This document shows positions 35,212 to 43,776 of a stretch of DNA of 63,671 bases, one piece after another. Source of the stretch: CAYONZ01 sp964405465 (GTDB lineage: Bacteria > Bdellovibrionota > Bdellovibrionia > Bdellovibrionales > JAMPXM01). Both the position numbers and the translations under genes were made by a program. Positions within the stretch are counted from its first letter, which is position 1, and each line of letters starts with the position of its first letter. The stretch lies in assembly GCA_964405465.1 (NCBI GenBank), contig CAYONZ010000020.1:1-63671 (forward strand). The letters are read 5' to 3'. The notes below the pieces were generated by a model that saw nothing but the letters and a program-made list of their open reading frames with translations, was not told the DNA's origin and searched no databases.

Positions 35212-37074
35212 TTGAGTGTGAATAGTAAGTACGAAAATTTAACAAATAAATTTGATTTAATGATCAAGCAAGGTGATGGCTCCAAAGTTGTGAGTCTGTT
35301 ACGACCCTTGATCAAAAAAGGAGTCCCACGTCCTGCGCGGTTGCCATTGGCAAATATAGCACGTCGGTGTGGTCAGCCACTTCTCTCACTACATCTATTG
35401 CGACCCATTGTAAGAGCAGAACGTAAACTCGCTGAGCCGGCATCTCCCGCAGAGAGAGCCTGTTTCGGAGCCGGGTTGATTTCTATCGGCGCCGTCGAAG
35501 AAGGCTTTGAAATTTTTAAACAGATCGATGCCGAATTGTATCCCGAAGTCTTACTGCACTCGAGCCTTGCCCACATCTCGCGCTGGGACTATCAAAAGGC
35601 AATTGCTCCACTTGAGCAGTACATTGCAAATCCCAGGATTTCTGTCTATCAGCGTTTGATTGGAAAACTGAATCTTGCGGACGCACTAAATTTTGTTGGC
35701 AACTATGTTGATGCACAAAAAATTCTGCATGAGTGTTTAAAAGAGCTTGCAAGTACTAAAAATTCAAACAGATTTGCTAAACAAGTAGCCCATGAGTACT
35801 TGGCTCAGTCTTATTTACATTATGGTGGCAAAGCCAAAGCGCGAGCCAGTCTGCGCGCGGCCCAGAAAGCAGCGTCGGGTTCATTGCCCAATACGATTTT
35901 TGCCGCGAAGTGGGCGCAAGTGATTAAACTCCAGAGTAAAAGAAAACTTGTATCGAATGATGCAAAGGAGCTTTACCGAGTGCGGGAACAGGCTATGCAG
36001 GCGAGCCTTTGGGAGGGAGTGCGCGATGTGGACTATCAACTCGCGCGTTTTGGCTTTCGACCTGACCTTGTGGGCAAGCTTCGCCTCGGAACTCCACTGG
36101 GGTCTTATCAACAGAAATTACAGAATCAATTTGGGGATCCGCCGGTCCATGAAAGTGTATATTGGCAGCCTGGTCATTTAGAAAACTCGACGGAATCGGT
36201 TAGTAATGCGCAAAACGAAACTCCTCACAAGTCCATTGCAGGGGTGAATGATCGTCTTCCAGCCCGTGGTGCAAAGCGGACAAATGCCGAAGCTGACAAC
36301 AACGACGACAAAGCTCTTCATCAAGCGCCGAAAAATTCTACCAATAAAACAGTAGTGTTCAATTTAAAGACCGGAGAAATAACCCTCATCACGATGGGTA
36401 TCGATCTGAGTGCAATAGATCTCAGTGCAGCAGAGCTGCGACTCGCAGATCTCAGTTCAATGGAGCTGAGTTTTACAGAGCTGCAGGCGACAAATCATAA
36501 CGAGATAGCAGTGAAGGGGCAAAAGGAAAACAAGAACGAGTTTTCCAAAGTGATTAAACAAAAAATGTTTTCTCAGGGGGGCCTTCCTCTTCGGTTCATG
36601 CAGGTCTTGAGTGAAGACTTCTATGTGCCGGCGCGCTTGGGCCGGGTCTTTAGAGCGTTGTACCCAGATGAAAACTTTAATCCAACTACCTCACCCAAGC
36701 GGGTGGCGCAATTGGCGTTTCGGATCAATAACTTTTTTAAAATTCATGGCATTGATTTAAAGATCGTTAGTTACAATTACAGTCTTTCATTCGTCACAGG
36801 CTCAAATGTTTATCTCTTGAAAACTCGATTGCAAAACCCTCGCTATACCGAAAGCCTAGAGCCGGTGAATGCAGTTCCGCAGTCAATGCACCGCTATAGA
36901 TCCATGCTTGAAAATGCAAGGCATGCATTTGGTAATTTAACTTTTTCGACTATTGAATTCTCGGAGTGGATCAATTTACCGACTCGTTCGGTTCGGCGGA
37001 TTCTAAATTGGGGTGTGTCTCAAGGGATTCTTCAGGCGATGGGCCATAAAAAATCAACCCGTTATCGTTTTTAA
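35212..37074 (+). CDS. TPR-like helical protein with a repeat region and a C-terminal winged-helix-like end
   Basis: The 620-aa product has no signal peptide. Residues 10-300 are helical repeats of TPR/SEL1 type. Residues about 310-440 are polar and low in complexity, including degenerate copies of a short Leu-Ser-x-x-Glu-Leu unit coded by repeats near 36400-36490. The C-terminal 130 residues end in RSVRRILNWGVSQGILQ, which resembles a helix-turn-helix. A cytoplasmic regulator or scaffold is plausible, but I recognise no named family. The start is TTG 35212 or GTG 35218. The gene follows the Nudix and PDZ genes without a gap, so the three form one unit. Confidence 0.72.
   Translation: MSVNSKYENLTNKFDLMIKQGDGSKVVSLLRPLIKKGVPRPARLPLANIARRCGQPLLSLHLLRPIVRAERKLAEPASPAERACFGAGLISIGAVEEGFEIFKQIDAELYPEVLLHSSLAHISRWDYQKAIAPLEQYIANPRISVYQRLIGKLNLADALNFVGNYVDAQKILHECLKELASTKNSNRFAKQVAHEYLAQSYLHYGGKAKARASLRAAQKAASGSLPNTIFAAKWAQVIKLQSKRKLVSNDAKELYRVREQAMQASLWEGVRDVDYQLARFGFRPDLVGKLRLGTPLGSYQQKLQNQFGDPPVHESVYWQPGHLENSTESVSNAQNETPHKSIAGVNDRLPARGAKRTNAEADNNDDKALHQAPKNSTNKTVVFNLKTGEITLITMGIDLSAIDLSAAELRLADLSSMELSFTELQATNHNEIAVKGQKENKNEFSKVIKQKMFSQGGLPLRFMQVLSEDFYVPARLGRVFRALYPDENFNPTTSPKRVAQLAFRINNFFKIHGIDLKIVSYNYSLSFVTGSNVYLLKTRLQNPRYTESLEPVNAVPQSMHRYRSMLENARHAFGNLTFSTIEFSEWINLPTRSVRRILNWGVSQGILQAMGHKKSTRYRF
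36400..36489 (+). repeat. Short degenerate tandem repeats GATCTCAGTgCA / GAGCTG
   Basis: Units around GATCTNAGTNCA alternate with GAGCTG-type words every 12-15 bp. They code a run of Asp-Leu-Ser-Ala / Glu-Leu motifs in the linker of the TPR/HTH-like protein. Confidence 0.5.
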
Positions 37075-37128
37075 AACTTTTCATTTCGACCGCTAAAATC
37101 AAATTAAATGCTCTTCATGTCCCATTTT

Positions 37129-37143
37129 GTTTCAATTTGAAAC
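37129..37143. promoter_or_regulatory. Operator-like palindrome GTTTCAA-T-TTGAAAC
   Basis: A perfect 7-bp inverted repeat with one central base lies in the 186-bp gap upstream of the acyltransferase-PilZ gene, 117 bp before its start. No T-tract follows. It is a likely protein-binding site; the regulator is unknown. Confidence 0.4.
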
Positions 37144-37260
37144 AGATATCGGCCAACTTTGTGAATCGCTCGCCCTGGGTAAACTTTGTATTCTAAAGGT
37201 GTCAGATGCACAGCATGAATTACGGGATCTATCACTGCGAAAAACAGAGTGGGGTGTAAA

Positions 37261-38464
37261 ATGAAAGCTCAAGCAAACACAAAGAATTCACGCCGTGGTT
37301 TATTGCGAACTTTACAGGCTTTCTTGCCGAAGAAATTGAAACATGAACTCATCCGTCAGACGATCAAAATTCCTAGTGTATTGCCAGAGTCTTTGATCAT
37401 CAAGGTAGCGGAAACAAAATCTGAGCTGGAGCAAGCTTATCGAATTCTACACGATAGCTATGTTGAAATGGGTTATGCTAAGCCGCAAGAGTGCGGTATG
37501 CGGATCACCAAGTACTTCGCGCTTCCCACCACCACGACGTTTGTTGCTCTTTGGGATGGTCAGGTTGTAGGTACCATGTCTTTGATTCGCCAATCCACTA
37601 TGGGGCTACCGCTCGAAAAAGAGTTTGATTTGTCCCAAATTAGACAAAGTGGAGCGATGATCGCCGAAGTCTCATCGCTTGCGATTCATCGAGATTTTCG
37701 CCATCAGCGCGGTTCTATTTTCTTGCCACTTTGCAAGTATTTTCACGACTATGCTCGTCTCTATATGAAGGTCGATGCGGCGGTGATTGCAGTAAACCCA
37801 TCTTGGGTCGACTTCTATGAAGGTTTTCTTTTGTTCGAAAAACTCCAAGCCAAAACAGTTTCCAATTATGATTTCGCCAATGGAGCGCCGGCTGTAGGTT
37901 TGGTCCTTGATTTTCGTACCTTCAATCTTCGATATGATGAGGTCTACGGACACCGTGAGGACGAATCCAATTTGCGCGATTTCTTTTTGCTTTCAAAATT
38001 CGTCAACCTTCAATTTCCCAAACACCTCAGCCCTAAACAAGTGATGACTCCCGTGATGACTCCCGCTATGCTTCGCTATTTCTTCTTTGAAACTGTAAAT
38101 GTTTGGGAGCAACTTTCAAATTTCGAGAAGTTACATCTTGCAAACAGCTATCCTCTTGAGCAGTTTGTGACAGCATTTCCAGAGTATCGAAAGTTTGGAG
38201 TTCGCCGAAATCTGCGCTTTCATCTTGTCGGCCAAGTGTTTCAAGTTGAGGGTCATGATCTCCAACAAATGGCGAAGATTATTGATGGTTCGGCTACGGG
38301 ATTGCGCTTGTTCGGTTTTACTGGTCTAGAGCGAAATCAGAAATTGAAAATTGCCGTCTACCTAGAAGAGGAAAATGCCTTTGAAATTGAAGTGGCTGTG
38401 ATGTGGGTCAATAACGAAGATTCTACCTGTGGAGTACGTCTGTTGCAGAGTCATCCAACTTGGA
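37261..38464 (+). CDS. FeeM-like N-acyl amino acid synthase fused to a PilZ domain (3' end lost in the gap)
   Basis: The visible 401 residues start with a GNAT-fold acyltransferase of the FeeM/autoinducer-synthase type (about residues 40-220: LEQAYRILHDSYVEMGYA, FVALWDGQVVGTMSLI, EVSSLAIHRDFRHQRG). Such enzymes move acyl groups from acyl carrier protein to amino acids. After a helical linker a PilZ domain follows (about 310-400) with the RxxxR motif (Arg-Arg-Asn-Leu-Arg) and DGSATG, the DxSxxG motif, so c-di-GMP binding is likely. The frame runs into the N-run, but the PilZ domain is almost complete. ATG 37261 is preferred over a GTG four codons upstream. Confidence 0.82.
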
Positions 38465-38564
38465 NNNNNNNNNNNNNNNNNNNNNNNNNNNNNNNNNNNN
38501 NNNNNNNNNNNNNNNNNNNNNNNNNNNNNNNNNNNNNNNNNNNNNNNNNNNNNNNNNNNNNNNN
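38465..38564. other. Assembly gap of 100 N
   Basis: Exactly 100 undetermined bases, the usual placeholder for a scaffold join of unknown length. It removes the end of the acyltransferase-PilZ gene and possibly more genes. Translations across it have no meaning. Confidence 0.99.
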
Positions 38565-38574
38565 CGAGCGGGGT

Positions 38575-39309
38575 TCAATCTAAATCAAGCACGTAGTGTT
38601 TGATCGTATCCAGCTCCGGGTTGGCTTCAGCGCGCCGTGAGTGAGTGGTCTCGAGAAATACCAATTGAATTTTGGGCAGGTGCTGTTCAATTAAATTCAG
38701 ATTGACCGGTTCATTTTCAAAGAGCCAAACATAGTCAAAGTTTTCGGCTTCCTGGCGAAGAACCTCGAGTTTAAATTCAGCATCATCAAGCTCTAGTGAT
38801 GGTTTTAAAAAAAGTTTTCCCTGATCAGGAAAGCCCCATCTTGCCAAACTTTCTCGCGTACCTCTTTCCATGCGTTGAGCATCACGGCCAGTTAAATAGT
38901 GAATCTCTGCACCAAGTGAGGCCAGCTGGCGCACAAACTGAGGGGCTCCGGGGATAGGCAGATCTTGGTGAAGAAAATCATTGTGAAAGAACCAATAGGC
39001 CCAATGTTGATGGAGTTCTCTGAAGAACTCCGGGTGATCATGGGCTGAGAGACCCAGGCGGGTCAGGGCCTCCCCAATGCCCCAATCTTTGGCTTCGATT
39101 TTAATCTTTTTGATGATTTCGCAGAGTTCAGGGTATTTGCTTCGATTGCCCTTGTCTTGAGCAAATTGAAGTACAATCTCAGTGATTCTCTGGGTGAGAT
39201 CAAAGAGGGTGGAGTCAAGGTCGAAGACAGCCAAAAATTTCATTCCTTGGTCACGGGCCTCGCGAGCCTGATTTAAAATTTTTTCGAGAATTCGACGATC
39301 TTGCGTCAT
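38575..39309 (-). CDS. HAD-superfamily hydrolase
   Basis: The 244-aa cytoplasmic protein is a haloacid-dehalogenase-type phosphatase. Motif I is FDLDSTLFDL, with nucleophile Asp and the +2 Asp. Motif II is LTGRDAQ, motif III probably the Lys in FLKPS, and motif IV an acidic ENEP. A helical cap lies between motifs I and II. The substrate is unknown. I chose ATG 39309 because AAAGGGGAG precedes it closely; an in-frame start at 39342 would lie inside the Pho-box-like repeats. It is divergent from phnD, so the two may share regulation by phosphate supply. Confidence 0.85.
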   Translation of the reverse strand: MTQDRRILEKILNQAREARDQGMKFLAVFDLDSTLFDLTQRITEIVLQFAQDKGNRSKYPELCEIIKKIKIEAKDWGIGEALTRLGLSAHDHPEFFRELHQHWAYWFFHNDFLHQDLPIPGAPQFVRQLASLGAEIHYLTGRDAQRMERGTRESLARWGFPDQGKLFLKPSLELDDAEFKLEVLRQEAENFDYVWLFENEPVNLNLIEQHLPKIQLVFLETTHSRRAEANPELDTIKHYVLDLD

Positions 39310-39324
39310 AACTCTCCCCTTTCG

Positions 39325-39366
39325 CTGACCAAATCCTGACAAAACCCTGTTTTCACCCGGTATTTT
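39325..39366 (+). promoter_or_regulatory. Pho-box-like triple direct repeat with downstream -10 for phnDCE
   Basis: Three 11-bp units stand in tandem: CTGACCAAATC (39325), CTGACAAAACC (39336) and CTGTTTTCACC (39347). This is the 7-4-7 spacing of PhoB-bound Pho boxes (CTGTCAT-4 nt-CTGTCAT). A TATTTT -10-like element starts at 39361, 7 bp after the last core heptamer. The start codon of phnD is about 105 bp further on. The site lies between divergent genes. Matching bases are partial, above all in the third unit. Confidence 0.5.
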
Positions 39367-39469
39367 CGAAATATCAAGGATTGCCCTTGGCCCTATTCTA
39401 CAAATTTGCTAAAACTTCGCAAAATAATTTTATTAATCGGTTCGTTTGAAACATAGAGGGGTCTTTCAT

Positions 39470-40387
39470 ATGAAAAGATTTGTGGGCGCGGTGTGCTTGG
39501 CGGCTGTATTTGTTTTGCAATCGGCATGTACCTTCAAAAAAGCAGAGTTTGGTTCTCAGGGTAATCCAATAAAATTGTTTTTTTCTCCATCGGTTGACGC
39601 CAAGGTTATCGATGCCAGCTCGAAAGAGCTCGTGGCCTTTCTTGAAAAAGACACCGGCTATAAATACGAAGTCAATATTCCACAAAGCTATATCGCGGTC
39701 GTTGAGGCCTTTGGTTCCAAGCGTGCAGACGTTGCTGCCTTCACTACAGCGGCTTATTTGATGGCCAATGAAAAATATGGTGCGCAAGCAAAATTGACGG
39801 TGATTCGCCACGGGAAATCAACCTACCAAGGGCAAATCATCACGCGCCAAGATTCCCCGATTAAAGAGTTGAAAGATCTTGAAGGTAAGCGCGTGGCTTT
39901 TGTTGATGCGGTTTCAGGTTCTGGCTACTTGCTACCAATGAAGCTTTTCAAAGATGCGGGAGTCAAAATCGGCGAAACCATTTTTGCTATGAAGCATGAC
40001 TCTGTGGTTTCTCGAGTTTATCAGGGCGAGGTGGATGCGGGTGCGACATTCTATTCACCACCTGATGAAGAGGGAATTCAGGATGCGCGTCGCTTGGTAA
40101 AGGCACAATATCCGGATGTCGAGCAAAAAGTTCGCATCGTGAAGTTGACCGATGAAATCGTGAATGATCCGATTGTGTTTCGTAAAGATCTTCCTGAAGA
40201 TGTTAAAACTAAAGTTGCCGATAGCATGGTTAAGTTTGTCCAGAGCGATGCTGGTGGTAAATCTTTTCGCGCGCTTTACGGGGTTGATAACTTGCGTAAG
40301 GCTTCTGATGCTGACTACGATGTAGTTCGCACCTTGCTCTCGAAGCTGGGTGTTAAGACGACCGAACTAGTTGAAACTAAAAAGTAA
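39470..40387 (+). CDS. phnD: Phosphonate/phosphite-binding lipoprotein (PhnD)
   Basis: The 305-aa solute-binding protein delivers phosphonate, phosphite or phosphate to the PhnCE transporter. It has a lipoprotein signal with lipobox Leu-Gln-Ser-Ala-Cys, then the family pattern: IKLFFSPSVDAKVID, a hinge around KRADVAAFTTAAY, KGKRVAFVDAVSGSGYLLP-like segment, and a C-terminal YDVVRTLLSKLGV. ATG 39470 has a GAGGGG site; an ATG 8 codons upstream lacks one. It is first of a three-gene operon behind a Pho-box-like repeat. No C-P lyase genes are visible, so phosphite or phosphate may be the real substrate. Confidence 0.92.
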   Translation: MKRFVGAVCLAAVFVLQSACTFKKAEFGSQGNPIKLFFSPSVDAKVIDASSKELVAFLEKDTGYKYEVNIPQSYIAVVEAFGSKRADVAAFTTAAYLMANEKYGAQAKLTVIRHGKSTYQGQIITRQDSPIKELKDLEGKRVAFVDAVSGSGYLLPMKLFKDAGVKIGETIFAMKHDSVVSRVYQGEVDAGATFYSPPDEEGIQDARRLVKAQYPDVEQKVRIVKLTDEIVNDPIVFRKDLPEDVKTKVADSMVKFVQSDAGGKSFRALYGVDNLRKASDADYDVVRTLLSKLGVKTTELVETKK

Positions 40388-40409
40388 TTTTTTGAAAGTG
40401 ACGAACGAC

Positions 40410-41186
40410 ATGGATAAAAAAAATCCGATCCTCTCTGTTCGCAATGTTGTTAAAACTTACCCCAACGGCACGAAAGCGTTGAAGGGAGTGAGTTTTGATG
40501 TTTATCCTGGTGAATTTCTTGTCGTGATTGGCCTGAGTGGCTCGGGTAAATCGACGATGTTACGCTGTATGAACCAAATGCATACGGTGAGCTCGGGCGA
40601 GATTTTATTTAAGGGTGAGGATGTCACGCGATTACGTGGCAAACGTGTGTTAAACCTTCGCGAAAAAATGGGAATGATTTTTCAGCACTTCAATCTGGTG
40701 CAAAGGCGATCGGTTTTAAATAACGTTTTAATGGGAGCACTCGGGCACACCTCCACATTTAAGAGCATCTTGGGAATCTATTCGGATGAGGATCGACAAA
40801 AAGCGATGAAGTATCTTTCGCTTGTTGGAATCGCAGACAAAGCGCACGCGCGAGTTTCGCAATTGTCTGGTGGTCAACAGCAACGAGTCGCCATTGCACG
40901 AGCGTTGACTCAGAGTCCAGATGTTCTTTTGGCTGATGAGCCAGTGGCGAGCCTTGATCCCGCGACCTGCCATGTGGTGATGGACTATTTGCGTCGGGTA
41001 AACCAGGAGCTTGGTTTAACCATCGTATGCAATTTGCACTTTTTAAGCCTGGTTCGCCAATACGCCACACGCGTGATTGCGCTAAAGGGTGGTGAGTTGG
41101 TGTACGAGGGCAGTCCGCATGAAATCGACGAGGCATGGTTTCAGCGTATTTACGGCGAAGGCGCCAAAGAAGTGCATATCAATTGA
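40410..41186 (+). CDS. phnC: Phosphonate ABC transporter ATPase (PhnC)
   Basis: The 258-aa ATPase drives the PhnE permease. Walker A GLSGSGKS lies at residues 41-48, the Q-loop in FQHFNLV, signature LSGGQQQRVAIARAL, Walker B VLLADEPVASLDP, and the switch His in CNLHFLS. The match to PhnC is strong, including the AskPhnC-type N-terminus (PNGTKALKGVSFDV). ATG 40410 is used; the frame continues upstream to 40371, overlapping the end of phnD, which is less likely. Confidence 0.93.
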   Translation: MDKKNPILSVRNVVKTYPNGTKALKGVSFDVYPGEFLVVIGLSGSGKSTMLRCMNQMHTVSSGEILFKGEDVTRLRGKRVLNLREKMGMIFQHFNLVQRRSVLNNVLMGALGHTSTFKSILGIYSDEDRQKAMKYLSLVGIADKAHARVSQLSGGQQQRVAIARALTQSPDVLLADEPVASLDPATCHVVMDYLRRVNQELGLTIVCNLHFLSLVRQYATRVIALKGGELVYEGSPHEIDEAWFQRIYGEGAKEVHIN

Positions 41187-41206
41187 TTGAGACTAAAGAG
41201 GGGCAA

Positions 41207-42250
41207 ATGGAATTCAATAGCTATACTATTCGGCGAACGATTTTTGATGCGAGCTGCGTAGCTTATATTTTGTTTTGTGTTTTCATTGCGATTCAACATC
41301 CAGATGTCGATGCATTTGTCGCAAACATGTCGACCAATTTTTATATCTTTGTGGGCATGGGATTCTTCGGCGCAATGGTCAGTTTGTTATTGAACGCAAA
41401 TGGCATGAAGACTTTGGGAGAAGTGATTTTTGCCCCGGCCAACAAGCGGGTCACAGAAAAAAATCCGAAAGACTGGCACCAGACTCTATGGGGTATTCAG
41501 GCCATCGTGACGGTTGTTTTGACTTTTGCAATGGGTGTGGTTGTCACCAAGGTTAATGTAATTGCGTTGTTAGAAAAAGAATCCTTCGATCATGCGATGC
41601 GCTTGTTTGGGTTTATCTCTGATCCTAATTGGGAGATTTTGCCAAAGGCGATCGCGAAGATTATCGAAACAGTCTATATCGCTTTCATGGCAACTTTCTT
41701 GGCCATTCCGATTGCCTTTGTTTTGAGTTTCTTGTGCGCAAAAAATATTATGGGTGGATCAAAAGTGGGAATGTTGATCTACACCTTATTGCGATTGATT
41801 TTTAATATCTCGCGATCCATTGAACCAATTTTGTGGGCTATTATTTTTTCGATCTGGGTCGGGTTTGGACCATTTGCTGGCATGATGGCTTTGATGATTC
41901 ACTCAATCTCTTCGCTTTCAAAACAATACTCCGAAATAGTGGAGTCTGTCGAAAGTGGACCCATCGAAGGAATTGAATCGACTGGAGCCAATCGCTTACA
42001 GACCATTTGGTTTGCGATAGTGCCACAGGTGATTTTGCCTCACATCAGCTACACGATCTATCGTTGGGATATTAACGTACGTATGGCGACGATCATTGGT
42101 TTTGTCGGAGGCGGCGGAATTGGTTCGATGCTTATCGAGTATCAGGGTCAGGCTCACTGGCGTGAAGTGGGATGTATCATCGTGGTCATTTCTTTTGTTG
42201 TTTGGATAATGGACACTTTTTCTGCATATGTGCGTGAGGCCGTAAAATAA
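41207..42250 (+). CDS. phnE: Phosphonate ABC transporter permease (PhnE)
   Basis: The 347-aa inner-membrane permease has about six helices. Two at the N-terminus precede the family core, and the EAA-type loop reads SGPIEGIESTGANRLQTIWFAIVPQ. It ends with a conserved IGFVGGGGIG motif. It is longer at the N-terminus than E. coli PhnE by two membrane segments, forming an unusual extra domain of about 80 residues. ATG 41207 has an AAAGAGGGG site. A rho-independent terminator follows 7 nt after its stop. Confidence 0.9.
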   Translation: MEFNSYTIRRTIFDASCVAYILFCVFIAIQHPDVDAFVANMSTNFYIFVGMGFFGAMVSLLLNANGMKTLGEVIFAPANKRVTEKNPKDWHQTLWGIQAIVTVVLTFAMGVVVTKVNVIALLEKESFDHAMRLFGFISDPNWEILPKAIAKIIETVYIAFMATFLAIPIAFVLSFLCAKNIMGGSKVGMLIYTLLRLIFNISRSIEPILWAIIFSIWVGFGPFAGMMALMIHSISSLSKQYSEIVESVESGPIEGIESTGANRLQTIWFAIVPQVILPHISYTIYRWDINVRMATIIGFVGGGGIGSMLIEYQGQAHWREVGCIIVVISFVVWIMDTFSAYVREAVK

Positions 42251-42257
42251 GCTATGG

Positions 42258-42276
42258 CCGTAGATTTACGGTTTTT
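42258..42276 (+). terminator. Rho-independent terminator after phnE
   Basis: CCGTA-GATT-TACGG at 42258-42271 is followed directly by TTTTT and a second T-rich stretch. It closes the phnDCE operon. Confidence 0.75.
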
Positions 42277-42514
42277 GATTTTTAGTTGTAGATTTTCGCC
42301 AGTGCTCTTGCTCATTCTTTTTACATTCCTTGGTACTTTCACGTTTCGCACTCGACTTTGGTTAGATTCTGCAGAGGATCTAGCCAGACGATGGGCTGGT
42401 CGAGTCGCGGTCGTTTCATAACTACACTCAAGTTGAGTCTTTGATACTCCGAAAAATGTAGGAGACCGGGTTAGCCCGTGAAGCGACTCGTTCTGAAAAC
42501 ATTTTGAGGGACGT

Positions 42515-43630
42515 ATGCAGAATAAGTTCATTGTGACCCACAATGGAGAGCAGCTTGAACCAATGTATCTCGAGGAGATTCAAAAAAAGGTTCAAGCCAA
42601 GGAGATTGATCTCACCGATTTTATTTTTGCTGAAGAGCAAAACGATTGGGTTCTTTTGGTCTCGTATCAACCATTTCTCGAAATCTTGAAGCGAGCTAAA
42701 CCTACGGCTCCTCCAAAAATAAAATCTCAAGTTCAAGTGGAGCACTCTCCGGTCAGCAGTACAGAAGTGTTGTCTGCTAAACTTGTACAAGTTGGCCCAT
42801 TGAGTTTGCCATCAGCTTCTGCAGAATTGCATTTGCCAATGGTGATTGATTTGTCATCGCAGACTACCGATCAAGCTTCTGGCCAAGTTTTTGTACAAGC
42901 TTCTATACAAGACCCGGTGAATAATACGGCGCAGGCGATGGAGGTCACTCAAGTGTTTGCGGGGCATGAGCTTACCCAGAGCGGGGTTGAAGCGATCACC
43001 CAGGTGACGGTGCTCTTTGATGAGAAAACTAAGACTGAGATTCCAAAAGTCATTCACCTTCCGGGAGAAATTCTTGAGGTGGAGTGGTTCATTTTAAAAG
43101 GTGACAATCGTTTTGGTCCATTTTCGCATATGGAAGTTGTGAAGCTCTTACAAGAGAAGAGCATTTTTGAGTATGACTATGCCTGGAACAAAGAGATGAA
43201 ATCATGGGCGCGTATTGCTGAGCTGTCGATGTTTCATCCAGATGAAATTAGGCGCTTGCGAGATACAGATTTACCTGAGGTAAATGAGGCGTTTTTTCGC
43301 CGGCGGCACGCGCGTGTCAATTATGGAGCTTCGGTGTTGGTGCATGACAATCAAAGAGTTTGGAAAGGCCAAAGTGTTGAGATCAGTGCCGGTGGTGCTG
43401 GAGTGGTTCTCGAAGGAGCTCAATTTGTTCCAGGGCAGCGAGTGTTTTTACACTTTAAGCCTGGTGACGGGGTGCCGCCGTTTAATGCTGTTTGTGAAAT
43501 CGTGAACAAAAAATTTAAGGTGGAAAATGATCCGGATGCACCAGTTCAGTATGGACTGCGGTTCATTCAGATCAGTCGGTCGGTGCAGAAGGAACTCGAC
43601 GAGTTTACAAAAAAGAATTCAGCAGCTTGA
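42515..43630 (+). CDS. Tandem GYF-like domains fused to a PilZ domain
   Basis: The 371-aa protein has two GYF-like domains (residues 3-60 and about 188-250; the second with Trp-Phe-Ile-Leu..Phe-Gly-Pro-Phe-Ser) separated by a Gln/Ser/Val-rich linker. A C-terminal PilZ domain (about 262-365) has RxxxR in Arg-Arg-His-Ala-Arg and a near-canonical Glu-Ile-Ser-Ala-Gly-Gly box, so c-di-GMP binding is plausible. No membrane helix is seen, so it should be cytoplasmic. GltJ/AgmX of the Myxococcus gliding complex also carries GYF-like modules. It stands 146 bp upstream of the Glt-like run, with a hairpin between. ATG 42515 has a GAGGG site. The 264-bp gap before it shows only the phnE terminator. Confidence 0.82.
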   Translation: MQNKFIVTHNGEQLEPMYLEEIQKKVQAKEIDLTDFIFAEEQNDWVLLVSYQPFLEILKRAKPTAPPKIKSQVQVEHSPVSSTEVLSAKLVQVGPLSLPSASAELHLPMVIDLSSQTTDQASGQVFVQASIQDPVNNTAQAMEVTQVFAGHELTQSGVEAITQVTVLFDEKTKTEIPKVIHLPGEILEVEWFILKGDNRFGPFSHMEVVKLLQEKSIFEYDYAWNKEMKSWARIAELSMFHPDEIRRLRDTDLPEVNEAFFRRRHARVNYGASVLVHDNQRVWKGQSVEISAGGAGVVLEGAQFVPGQRVFLHFKPGDGVPPFNAVCEIVNKKFKVENDPDAPVQYGLRFIQISRSVQKELDEFTKKNSAA

Positions 43631-43701
43631 TGAGACGCATGATGCTTGCGTGATTAGGATAGCGAAGAGAAATGATGGTTATGAAGATGGTTTTCAAAAA
43701 C

Positions 43702-43718
43702 AAGATCGGCTCGATCTT
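43702..43718 (+). promoter_or_regulatory. Hairpin AAGATCG-GCT-CGATCTT in the leader of the Glt-like run
   Basis: A perfect 7-bp stem with a 3-nt loop lies 58 nt before the VWA lipoprotein start. It is followed only by TTAG, so it is not a strong terminator. It could attenuate or shield the run. Confidence 0.35.
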
Positions 43719-43776
43719 TAGAATGTACTCTCCGAGCAAAACAAACGCTCCTGAAAAGGGACGGGGAGGAATATTT

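Noticed and set aside
38465..38583. Continuation of the acyltransferase-PilZ frame through the N-run to a stop at 38583
   Set aside because: The gap length is unknown, so the frame after it has no meaning.
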